From Copromyces sp. CBS 386.78 (taxonomy: Eukaryota; Ascomycota; Sordariomycetes; Sordariales; Sordariaceae), in assembly GCA_030685235.1 (NCBI GenBank), contig MU839094.1:1-64000 (forward strand): a DNA stretch of 64,000 nt, in the 5' to 3' direction. A program made the translations under genes and the position numbers. Shown piece by piece: positions 38,035-49,100 of this stretch (positions within the stretch are counted from its first letter, which is position 1; every line of letters starts with the position of its first letter). The notes under the pieces are model-generated. The model was not told the origin of the DNA and did not search any database. It saw nothing but the letters and a program-made list of their open reading frames with translations.

Positions 38035-38265
38035 TATTATAGGATTACCTATAATAGCACATAGCACTAGGCACTACATAGTCGAATCCATTGGCTATTA
38101 GCCAATAGGACCGCATATACGTACGCACTAGTAGGCCTCGGTCTAAATCCGGGCACGGCATAGCCTGCCCTATATCTAGACCGCACTCCTCCCTCCTCTC
38201 CTTCTTTCCTTCCTCGTACAACTACGTTTATCCTACCTCACCTCCAACGGTGTTACCCCGTGATA
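38035..38265 (+). repeat. 3' LTR of element C
   Basis: A 231-bp partner of 9372-9602, collinear throughout, ending CCCCGTGATA and followed by the duplication AAAAT. Differences from the 5' LTR are essentially transitions in both directions, showing that the copies were mutated independently. Confidence 0.9.
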
Positions 38266-38270
38266 AAAAT

Positions 38271-39350
38271 AACGGTTTAATTATAATAATATAGTTCCGC
38301 CGAAAATTAATTACTTTATTTAAAATAATTTATCCGGATTAAATACGATTATAAAATTTCCATTTCTCTTATAGTTAATTTAAAAACTTTTTATTTCGTT
38401 ATTATATAGTAAATAGAAAGATTATTTATTAAATTTAATAATTATTAATTAAATTATTTACTAAAATAAACTCATTTTTGAAGTAATAATACTTAATTAA
38501 AAAATCTAGAGATTATTAAAGGTTAACTAATTCGACCTATAAGTTTATTAAGCGTAATAGCTAGCCTATTTTATTTAATATAATTATACAATATCCTTTA
38601 TCTACTATTATAAACTTCAATAAAATCCTTCTCCCTTTCGAATATTTCGATAATTATACCTATATAATAAAAGGAAATAAATCCGTTTCTAAAAAGATTA
38701 ATCGAAGTAAATAGAATAAATAATAAATTTCCTTAATTCTATATATTTTTATAAATAATATTATTCGTCTTAAACCGATTATTATTTTTTATAGAGAGGG
38801 CACTTCTTATAAAATAATTGAAGACAGAGCTTTCTATATTTAAAATATAGAAGTATAATTTAATAAAGTAATATATTAGAATAAGAATTTACTATTTAAT
38901 TAATTTAATAACGAATTTACTCCTATTATTAATACTGATATTAAATAAGAGTTATTACTAATTATAAATATATACCTATTTTATAATACCTAGCGAATTC
39001 GTAATAAATTTAGGGATATAAAGGTAGTACTAGCTATAATCCCTAACGGCCTCACCAACCTTCTCCAGCCCCTTAATACCACTATTAATTCGTCGTTTAA
39101 AAAAATGTTAAAAAAAGAGACAAAATTAATTATAAAAGATTAGGAGGAAGATAACCCGCGTAAATAATAATCCGTTTCTAATAAGAGGATTATATTTATT
39201 TATATTGTTTTAAAGTATTAGAATACTCTAATAATTAAAAAAAAGGATATAGTTATTAAAACTTTTAAAGACAACGGTATATCTATTCTTCTAAATAGTA
39301 GCGAAAATTACTTTATTAATATTAAAGAGATTAACTGGGAAATTATCAAT
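38271..39350 (+). pseudogene. DDE_1-type transposase C-terminal part of element H (RIP-damaged)
   Basis: Continues the frame broken by element C. Recognisable family landmarks, in order: a PFEYFDNYTY-like block (fungal pogo/DDE_1 proteins have PFEYLDGxTY), an SLILYIFINN block followed by a KPIIIFYREG-like block, then IIPNGLTNLLQPLNTTIN (family consensus IPxGxTxLxQPLDxxxN, final D now N), then FKKMLKKE, and finally a GISILLNSSENYFINIK stretch matching the usual GLxLPxDGSEDxxINIKG end. Stops are TAA/TAG at probable Gln codons, and several acidic residues read Asn, as RIP predicts. It would cut and paste TA-flanked TIR elements when intact. It is certainly inactive. Confidence 0.75.
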
Positions 39351-40397
39351 TAGCGTAACTAAGAGAATATTATTAATATTATAATAAAGATTAATGACTT
39401 TAAAGATATCCCTGTTATTAAATACGATGGTATTACTTACGAATTATAAATAGAGGAGAGGACAAAATCTAATTATAATTAATTTAAAGAGGTAAAATTA
39501 AAAGATTAATATAAATAACGCAATTTATTAATATTAAAGAATATAAATAACTTTATCTAACGGTTAAAATAATATAACTAATAATATTAATAATTAGAGT
39601 AATTAATAATTTAAACTTATTATTAAATTTATTATTAAATTTATTACTAGTAATCTAATTAACTAGCAATTATACTAGTAATTTAGATAATAAATAATTC
39701 AAAATTTATTATCGTTAGAAAAACCGCCATTGTCTTACTTAATAATATTAATATAAATATAAGTAATACTTTTAGTTTCCTACTACTAACGTACTATTTC
39801 TAGCCGGTTATTCTAATTATATTAATGATTACTTAATTCAATTTTATAATAATAAATATTACTAATATCCTTAAATCTAACTTTAAATTCGATCTTTTTA
39901 CGGCTTTTATTACGAACCTAGCCAAAGTAAATACGTTTAACTATATCTATAAGGGTAAGGCCTTCTAGTACGTTAAGAGATAAGGGCATTCGCAAAACGA
40001 TAACGTAGTCAATATACTTAATGAATTATTAGGAATCTAGGTAGTCGTCTATTACGTTTAGGATAAGGTAGGTAGTTAGTAATAATTTTAATACTAAGGG
40101 TTTATTTACTTATAAACGAAACTGATTTCGCTTAGGATTAACTTTTATTTAATTGCTATAGCTAGATTGCTGGAGTTTCGTTATAAGTGATAATTATAAG
40201 AGGAAAGAAAGGATAGGGGAAAAGACAGGGGAAAAGACAAGGCACTAGAAGAATCGAATTTATAGTGCTCCGGGCTCTCCAACTATCTCCCCTACTATTT
40301 TTTGCGGGTATAAAAAGTACATATTCGTACAGTATGCTTACAAATTCTGCCTAATTTCCTTAGAACCTAAAACCGGATCTCCCGAGTCCCTACGGTA

Positions 40398-40649
40398 CCG
40401 TAAAAGCTCGCGAAACTGGCCAAAAGCTTTTCCTGTTTTTCTGGCAGATAAGTACAGGGAGCTGGCAGACTCAGCCCGCTTCCTGTACATGTAAATGTAT
40501 GTGAGTTAACGTAGAGGGCAATATCCTTCAGTTTTCCCTAACTGGGCAGGTACATTTGCTGGTGTATATTGGCTGACTGGGCTGATTCCTGCCTTATATC
40601 TGCTAGAAAAACAGGAAAAGCTTTTGGCCAGTTTCGCGAGCTTCTACGG
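40398..40649. mobile_element. MITE I2: 252-bp TIR element abutting H
   Basis: Ends CCGTAAAAGCTCGCGAAACT and its reverse complement form TIRs of about 53 bp. TA is at 40396-40397 and 40650-40651. The left TA is the same dinucleotide that serves as the right flank of transposon H, so the two elements sit back to back. Same family as 8002-8308. Its right half is similar, in reverse orientation, to the left part of element J. Confidence 0.88.
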
Positions 40650-40933
40650 TATACCTAACGTTACATAGATTCCTCTGCTATGCTTGGGTAAGTTAATACC
40701 ATAATAACTCGACAAACTGGCAAACCGCTTTCCCTATTTCATATACAGGGCATATGGCAGAAATCTGCTAGGAAGAAGCCCAGTCAGCTAACATACACTA
40801 GCAAATGTATTTGCCTAGTTAGTAAAAACTGAAGGACATTACCATCGACGTTAACTTACCGTATAGACTCGTAGTATCCGGTTTTAGGTTCTAAGAAAAT
40901 CAAACAAAATCTATAAACACACTATACGAATAT

Positions 40934-41499
40934 TGATCTGGAGTGGAAAACACTATATAGGAAGAGAGACTAGTTCCCTACTATAGAAAAACTAATTTAA
41001 TTAATATAAAGATTATAAGAATTAATACTTTAAAGAGGAGAGTAGATCTGCCGTGAAATGGATCCTATCTATAAAATGAAGACGAAAAGATCTTTATATA
41101 TTAATTATCGACTACTTAGGAGGAGATTAGAGCTAATATTAAAGTATTGTATTTTAACGGATTTTCGGGAGAGGTTGAAGGAGTAAATCTAGACGTCAAT
41201 CTTTTTAAGAGGGGATTACGAAGTAAAGGAAGAATGAATTTAGTACGGGAAAATGAATTTGGGATTAGAATTCGAATATATTTTTCTAAGAAGGAGTATT
41301 ATTTAGTCTAAATTGCTTATCTTTCTTCCTAAATTTCGAAAGAGATTTTTTCTCTTTTTATTTTTAAGGCTTAAACCTATAACTAATAGCACTTGATTGA
41401 GTAGTTAATTTGCTCCTACTTGTGATGAACTACCCTGCTCCCTTAATAACCCTATAATCTTTAGTTAAAGAACAAAATGTAAAAAAATTCTTTAAATTA
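40934..41499 (-). repeat. 3' LTR of element D
   Basis: 566 bp starting TGATCTGGAGTGG on the plus strand. It is collinear with the solo LTR at 24425-24988; differences are mainly C-to-T and G-to-A in this copy. Confidence 0.92.
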
Positions 41500-41685
41500 A
41501 ATTTCCTTTTGAGTTTGTAATAGGTCCTCCTTGTAGATTTATTAAAAGAAAAATAGGATAGACGCTATAAATTTATTATAAAAGTAGCGGATCTAATACT
41601 AATTTCCCTTCGTTTCTACCGATTTCCTTTCTTGCGCTTCTATTCGGCTAACCTTTTCTTCTCCTCTAGTCGCGCGCTGGCTGGG

Positions 41686-41694
41686 TATAAAAGG
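41686..41694 (+). promoter_or_regulatory. TATA box candidate for the antisense ORF of element D
   Basis: TATAAAAGG on the plus strand lies in an unusually GC-rich patch (CGCGCGCTGGCTGGG before it), about 95 bp upstream of the antisense ATG at 41782. This suggests the antisense frame once had its own promoter next to the 3' LTR. Confidence 0.4.
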
Positions 41695-41781
41695 ATCTTC
41701 GATTCCTACCTCTTTCCTATTTTTTTTTGTAATTTATATTATTATTATCGTTTTGCTTAAGTTCTTTCTTATATTAGTACT

Positions 41782-43130
41782 ATGTCCTTATCCTCGACTT
41801 CTTTTTCGCCTTTTGTAACTAACCTTATTTAGGCTACGATTTGCGCTAATCTCCCGTTTTTCTCTACTTTTAATATAATTCTATAGTTTCGCTAGAATAT
41901 TAAAGAGTTGTAGATGAATATTTATAATTGTTTAATTATGCCTAGAAATTCGATTCCTATTCCCTAATTTCCTTTAAGGATAATAGATTAAGTTCGCTAT
42001 ACGAATAAGCGTCTTAATAGTAAATAGTAAATCTTCTCTAAGGTTTATATTAACTTTAATTATTGTCCGTTTATCTTTGTAAATAGCCTTTAGGGTATTC
42101 TGTACGCCGCGACTTACTTTACCTTCGCGAAATACGTAAAGATTTATACCCTCCGTATATTATAAATTATAAATTTACTCTATTTATAATAGAAGTTATT
42201 TAAAGATATCGTTTTCTTTTCGTATTTTATTAGGAATTTTGGTATATTTATCGAACATTAGGGGATTATTTTAAAAGCGGTAAAAAGTATTTTTAATAAG
42301 AAATTTTATAACCTAATTTTTATCGAAAAGAAGGGGGGCTAGCTTTAAAGGTACTATAATTCTTTACTAAGTTTTAAGAAGGAGTATATTTTAATATTGA
42401 TAATTTAAGCGTTTAAATAAAAATAAGTAATTAAGTTGGGTATTAATTTCTACTTCCTTTATTAATTATATTTTTCTTTTAGGAATTGAATTATTTATAT
42501 TTACCATATTACCCGTTTTTAAAAAACTTTTATATTAATTTATATTAATAGATAATAGTAGGAGACTCCTTTTATATAGGCTCCTTTTATTGGGTATATT
42601 TCTATAGGTCGGAATATTAAAGGGGGGATTTATATTAATTACTATTAGTATATTAAAAAGGCTATCGATTATATTGCTTTTTAAGAGTTCTTTAAAACCT
42701 TTAACATTTTGAATTAATATTATAAGGATTTCTATAATAGAAAGTATAATTTCTTATTTGAAAATAGGAGTGGAGGTTTTTTAATATCGATTGAGGATTT
42801 TATTCCTTTTTAGTAATTTTATTATTTTATCCCTATACTTTAGGATTCCGTATAGTAGTTTAAATATATTTAGTACGAGGCGGAGGTTTTAGGATTAAAG
42901 GGGAAGGGTTTAAATATTAGGGGTATTAAAATTAATAATAAATTCGGGAGTACGAAACTATTTCCTTTATTTACACTAATTGAAGAAGAGGTTATTCTTA
43001 ATAAAAATAAAGATAATTAACTAATTCGGAAGCGTCTTCGTTCTTTTCGTAATATTTAATATATTTTTGGTTAGTAGTTCTGAATTTAGGATAGGGGTCG
43101 TTAATTATCTTTAAGGAGGAAGAGATTTTA
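41782..43130 (+). pseudogene. Ancestral antisense ORF in the 3' part of element D, function unknown
   Basis: From ATG 41782 a single plus-strand frame can be followed for about 440 codons without a frameshift. It begins MSLSSTSFSPFVTNLI, continues with ATICANLPFFSTFN, YAATYFTFAKYVKIYTLRI (about 42110-42165), FIEKKGG and SFKKEYIL, and ends near a KLFPLFTLIEEEV block (about 42960-43000). The interrupting stops in the first about 250 codons are all TAA or TAG at plausible Gln/Trp codons, the RIP pattern of a formerly open frame. It lies opposite to gag-pol. Short blocks (F-I-x-K-K-G, S-F-x-K-K/E-E-x-I-L) recur in the antisense frame of element B. No domain recognised; the end is uncertain. Confidence 0.58.
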
Positions 43131-46100
43131 CGAAAAAATTTCGGAGCGGGGTAATTCTATTAGTATTTTTTGGGGGGGGATAAAAAAAGGTAGTAGTAAT
43201 TTAGTAAATAGAAAATAATATTATATAGTATATTCTTTAATATACTTCCTTTAATATAGATTTTTACGTAATAGTAATATTCTTTATTTTATAATATATT
43301 TTTCTTTTGAAAGCGGTTAAAATTTAGAATACCGCTTTTGTACAAAAATAAAAACTTTAGTAATAGAAATGGTAAAAAGTATAGAAAAAAAAGTAAATAG
43401 AAGTAAAAATAATAAGAATAGAGGGTAATAAAATATAAATATATTTAAAGAGTAGGAGTAAAATTATTATCCTTCGCGGGTATTACACTCTAGGGGTAGA
43501 GATTTTCTTTTAGATATTTAGCCGGAGTTATTAAGGTACCGGGAGGTAATTTACGGCGAACTAATTATTAGAGGGTATTATTTATTTAGATAGTATTATT
43601 AGTATTTTATTAGTCTAACGCTTAATTCTACGTATATAGATTATTAGTAATGGAATAATCGAGAGTAGTTTTGTATAGTTTCGTCGTTTTTTTTTTCAGG
43701 AGAGGTAGAAATTAGAGGTCGGTCCTTAGTAATTTATATTTAATTAAACGGCCCTAGATTTAATAGTCTTAAATAATATAGAAGGTTAAGGAGGTAAATT
43801 ACGTTATTTCTTTCGTTGGGCATTAATATTCTATTATATTATCCTAGTAATTAATAATAATTCTAAATAGCTTAGAGGTATTATTTCCTTTAAGAGAAGT
43901 AGTAGGAGATCGGGTATTTCTTTTCCTTTAGTTTAAAACTTCCTAGTAAGGTAATTAATAATAAATTGTTTAATTAAGAAGGTAAAATCCTTTAATATTT
44001 AAATAGTCTTCCCGAACCTAGAATTTGGATAGCCTTTCCAATAGCTTTAGGTAGCCCTTAATAGTAATTCTTAACTTTAATAATTTAAATTACCTTCGTA
44101 AGTAGCGAAATTTATATTATATTTGATTAAAGAATATAAAGAAGTATCCGTTGAATTAAAGTATTAGTAATATAAATAAAGTAATTTTAGAAGCGGTTTT
44201 TAGGCGGTAGAAATAGTTAACGAAGAAATAGGTTTTCTTTAGGAAGAATCTTCCTTTAAAAGGGTAATTTAAATAGATTTCTTCCCTTTTAGAATTTTAT
44301 AAAATAGGTTACTCTTTAAATTAAAAATAGTAATTATATTTAAATAATACGCTAGTTTTTTAGTTATATTTTTTAGACCTACTCTTATTTAAGTTTATAG
44401 TTCTTTAAAGGCTTTTAGTATATTAGGGTTGGAAATAGGTTAGAATTGTTTATATTATAGAATTGGCGGGGATTTCCCTTTGTTCGAACTTTTAAACGAA
44501 AAAAATTAAATAAAAAAAAAAAAAAATATAAGTTCGGATTAAAATAGTAGGGGGAAGAGATAAAAGGATATATTTTTAATACGTAGGGATAAGGAGGAAA
44601 TTGGGGAGGGAAAAGGCAGAGAATAAAAAGAAAAAAAAAAAAGAATAGAAAAATATTGGATCGAAAATTTCGGTTAGGGTACGGATTTTTTTATTGCTTA
44701 TAGTATTTTATAGGATTAGGTTTAGTATTATATTTGGAATTTATTCTTCTATTAAAATTCTTCCTCCTTTTTTTCGGGGTTTACTTTTTCTTAATTGCCC
44801 GGTAGTTTAATATTCGGTAGGGGGATTTCTAGGCGTTAATTCTATTTTGCTACTTTTACTTTTTATATTTTAGTATAAGATTTTATTACTTACTATAATT
44901 CGAATATTATCCTTTTTTCGTTTAGGCCGGTACTTAAATTTCGCTATTTTATTTCTTCTAATATTATTTTATTATTAAGCGATTTAAAGTTTTTTTATTT
45001 TCCTTCGAAATTAATTTAGTTTAATAAAACTTCGGACTCGTTTACTATTAATATTATATTATCTTTTATAATAAATTTCTTAATCCTTTAAAAATTAACC
45101 GGCTTATTAATTTCTACGCTATCGAAGGTCCCGACGTAGTAAATATTGCCCAAAATTCGGTAGATACAGTACGGACTTCTTTATTAGTAAATTAATTTCT
45201 TATTAAAATTTATATTAATACGTCGGATATTATCGTAGATTAGTATTAAATTTCCTTTTTCAATTTAGCTATTTAGAAGTCTTATCCTTTACTAATTATA
45301 TTTATTACGGTAATTAGTAGCCTTTTTTCTTATTACCGTAATTTTTTCAGTTGCTTAGGCAAAGTAATATTTAATATCTATATATATAGCGGCTACGGTA
45401 GAAATCAATTCTTCTCTTATTATATATTTATTATTATTTTCTTAATTTACTACTTTTTAAGAAGGTAAATTAAATTTAATAGGAGTAATCGGGTTATAAT
45501 TATAAGTAAATTAAAAGGGAATATATTTATAATTACTTTTTATTATTATATAGTTAGTAAAGAGAATATAAGGTAAGTATATCCTTTAATGTATATTATT
45601 CCTATTAATAATTTTAATTAGGGAAATGGCGATAGTCGAATATCCTTACTCGTTTAATTTATTCGTCTTCGAATTGTAGGGGGTAATAATATACTTTAGG
45701 ATCCCTAATAAATTAATTATTTCTTTAAATACTTTTATAAATTTTAAATTACTATTTATTAAAATAGAAATAGGAAATCCTTAGCGGAGAAACATTAATT
45801 TAAAGAATTTCTAAATGTTTTTTACTTTAGTATTAGGTAGAATAATAGCTTCTATGTAATTAGTAAAATTATTTCTAATTTCTAATAAGGGTACTCTCTT
45901 TTTACTTATATTAAGTATAAATTAGATATTAAGAATCTACTTTCTTATAAGTTAAATATTAGGAAATATCTATTAATATTTATCTTCGAACCTTTTAGGA
46001 TTATATTTTTAATAAATTGGATAGGAATAGATTAATTTTTTAACGTTAATATATATATTCTTCTAATAATAATATTCGGTAATATAATAATATATCCTTT

Positions 46101-49100
46101 CCCTTCTTCGGTAGCCTACTTTATTATAGTAGCGAAATATAATTTGCTTACGCTTTGTAAAATTATTAATTAACTTCCGTAAAAATTATAAGGGATTTGT
46201 CGGTTATAATTAGAAAATTCCTTCGGAAATAAAATATTTTATAATATTATTACGGAATTAGCGTTTAAAAGTAGATTCCTTTAAGCTATTAAGAACTTTA
46301 TACGTTATTAAATAAGTAGAAATTTCGTAAGAAAAGTTTAATTAATTTCCTTTAAAAATAAGTTTTAAGGTATTAGTATAAATAATAAAGATAGAGTAAA
46401 TTTATATATTTATAAAATTATTAATATTTACTTTATACTCCTTTTCGTAAAGATTAGAAGGCTTTAAAAGTTTACAAAATAAATTATTAGTAATTATATT
46501 TTTATTTTTAAGAATATATTTAACTTCGAAATTAAAAATTTTAATCTACGTAATTTATTTTATTAGTAGGGTATTAGGGACGTTATTAGTAGTACTATTA
46601 AATTAATATATAAGGATTATAGCATTTATTTTAATAATAAAGCGAACGTCGAATAAATATTTTTATAAACGTTTAAAAGTATAGAAGAGATTTCAAAATT
46701 CCCTTTTAATAATATTATATTACTTTTTAATTTCCGATTAAATCCCGCTTTCGAATTTGTAAAGGTATTTTTTATTATTAGAGCCGATTTATTTTAATAT
46801 TATTCTTTATCCTTTAATTAAAACGTTAATTATAAAGTAAATTATATTATACTTTGGGTTATCGTAAATAAGGGTTATTAAAATTAGAGCGGTAATTATA
46901 AAGTATTAAAAGTATTCTATTACGAATTATTTATTTTCGGTTTAAATTTATTTAATTCTCTTTTTTATTAGCGTATAAAAGGAGATTATAATAATACTAA
47001 AGTTTTTAATTTAGATTTTATAATATCCGATAATTCTAATAAAAGCTTTAACTTATTTAATTTCTTTACTTTTCTTATTCGGTCGGTATTCGTAATAAAT
47101 TTATTTATTAATTTTTATAACCTTATTTTTATTTAGGGATCTCCTATCGGGACTATAAAGGTATCTTACAAATATAATTTCATTTTAATACTAATTAGAC
47201 TTAGTAATTATAATAATTCTTCCAGCTAATTTTACGTTGAATAAGATTTTATTAATATTAATTAAATATTTTAAAACGTATTTATCACAGGGTTAGACCT
47301 GTGATGTGCTGTGCTGCACTGACTGCACATGTGCTGTGCCGACCAGAGCCCAGAGCTCTGGCCACGCACATGTCATCGTCACGTGCAGCCTCACGTGCCC
47401 GCGCACGGTCTAGTCTGTAGGGTTCTCACCCATATACAGCCAGACCTCCGCGCACACTTCCTTTCTCTCCTCCTTTCTCCTCATGCAACAACGCATATCT
47501 CATTATACCCCTACGGTGCCATCTCGCTCCGTGATAGTATTTTTTAATTCCCTTTATATTAATTTCCGCCTTATTATAATTTATCTAAGGACTTTTAATA
47601 TAAATATTATTAAAGTAAGGTTAGTAAATATTAGGAATTAGGTCGTAGAATATTCTAATTATTACCCTTATAAATTGGGCAATAGAATTAGTATTTCCTT
47701 AAAGTAAAATCGTTATTTTAAAATAGTTAAAGGGTGTAGAAAAAGTAGTAATATCCTTATTAATCTCTTCGAAGGGGATTTAATTATAACTAGAAAAGAA
47801 ATTGAATAGAAAGATTATTTTACAACCTTTAAAACCTTTATTAAATTCTTTATAATTTAGGGGTAAATTTATATTTCTTAAAATAACCCGGTTAATCTTT
47901 TAAACGTTATTAATTAAACGTATACCTTTATCCTTCTTAATAATAAAAAATTAATTATTTTAATAAATAACGTAGCTTTTTTCGAAGATTCCCTTCTTTA
48001 TCCTTTCTTTAAATAAATTATAAATTTAGTTATAGAAAGCCTTAAAAATAGGAATAGCCTTAATTTACTAGGCTAAATATAGAATAGTATAAATTTATTA
48101 AAGGGGAATTATATTAGGATTGAATTTTCTATACTCTATAAAGTTCTAAGCAAGAATATATTCCCTATTATAAAGGATATAAGTAAAGAATTTAATTTCG
48201 CTATCGTTTAAAGTATTTTAAACTATTTTAATTATATTTTGAAGACGCTCCTCAATTAATTTTAACCTTTTAATTAACTCCGTAAACCGGGGAATAATAT
48301 AATTATCCTATTCTATACCGAAATTTTTTAGAATATTAATAATCCACTCTTATATTTAAGCTTATTTATCTACTTTCTAATTAAAATTTCCTACCGGCTT
48401 TAATTTATTAGAACCCGCGTTATCGATTAAGTTAACTTTTTAGTCGACCTTTTTATATATAGTATTAATTTATACGTAGAGAATTATTAATATTTACTTC
48501 GCTTTCCCTACGGATTTCCTTATAGCCTTCTTAAATTCTTTTACTAGCGCTTTTTTAATTTTCTTCTTTATTTACCGGGAAATAACTATTACCTTTAACT
48601 CCTCCGAATCCTCTTTAATACTAGTCCTAAAATCTTTTCCTCTACTTTATACCGAATATAGCCGAATAATATTTTCTAAACCCGAACTAATTTTAGAATT
48701 AACATTTCCTTTTTTAATAATCCCTCAAACTTTTTATAATGCTTTATACTTTTCCTTCTCTTTAAATAATATTTCTACTAAATCCTTTACTATTTTATCC
48801 ATAAATATAATAATCTTTTTATTATTTTCTTCAAATTTTATCCAATTCGGTAATTCTACCTTTATTAGAAAATTAGTATCTATAGCGTTATTTCTACCGA
48901 ATTATATAGAGGCTATAAGTACTATTCGGGAATTAAACCCGTTAATCGGCTCCGGCTAATTTCCAAGCTTCAAAATCTTCACCGCCTTTATATACTTCGG
49001 GGGCAATAATTAAAATAGCGCGGATTACTATCCTATTAATAGTAATAGAGGTATAGTTCTTCCTATTTTTATTGTATTTTATATAAATATTAGCGTTTTA

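Larger units (their letters stand above)
9372..38265 (+). mobile_element. Ty3/gypsy retrotransposon C (about 7.3 kb net) carrying three nested insertions
   Basis: The 231-bp LTRs at 9372-9602 and 38035-38265 are flanked by an exact 5-bp duplication AAAAT (9367-9371 and 38266-38270). The LTRs differ mainly by C/T and G/A transitions. The order LTR - gag - protease - RT - RNase H - integrase - LTR on the plus strand defines Ty3/gypsy. Subtracting the 801-bp TIR element, element F and element B leaves about 7.3 kb. It sits in the transposase of H, so it is younger than H and older than its own guests. Confidence 0.92.
8444..40395 (+). mobile_element. DNA transposon H (Tc1/mariner-pogo type), split by gypsy element C
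   Basis: The TIRs of about 65 bp are 8444-8508 (CCGTAGGGACTCGGGAGATC...) and the reverse complement of 40331-40395, with TA outside (8442-8443 and 40396-40397). Removing element C with its 5-bp duplication AAAAT leaves about 3.05 kb, a normal size for a fungal TA-inserting transposon. The interior carries a RIP-damaged DDE_1-type transposase in two parts (about 8690-9371 and 38271-39350). The remaining interior (39350-40330) has no clear coding signal. The TIR matches MITE A1/A2, so H is the likely autonomous partner of that family. Its outer ends are barely mutated while its interior is AT-rich. Confidence 0.85.
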
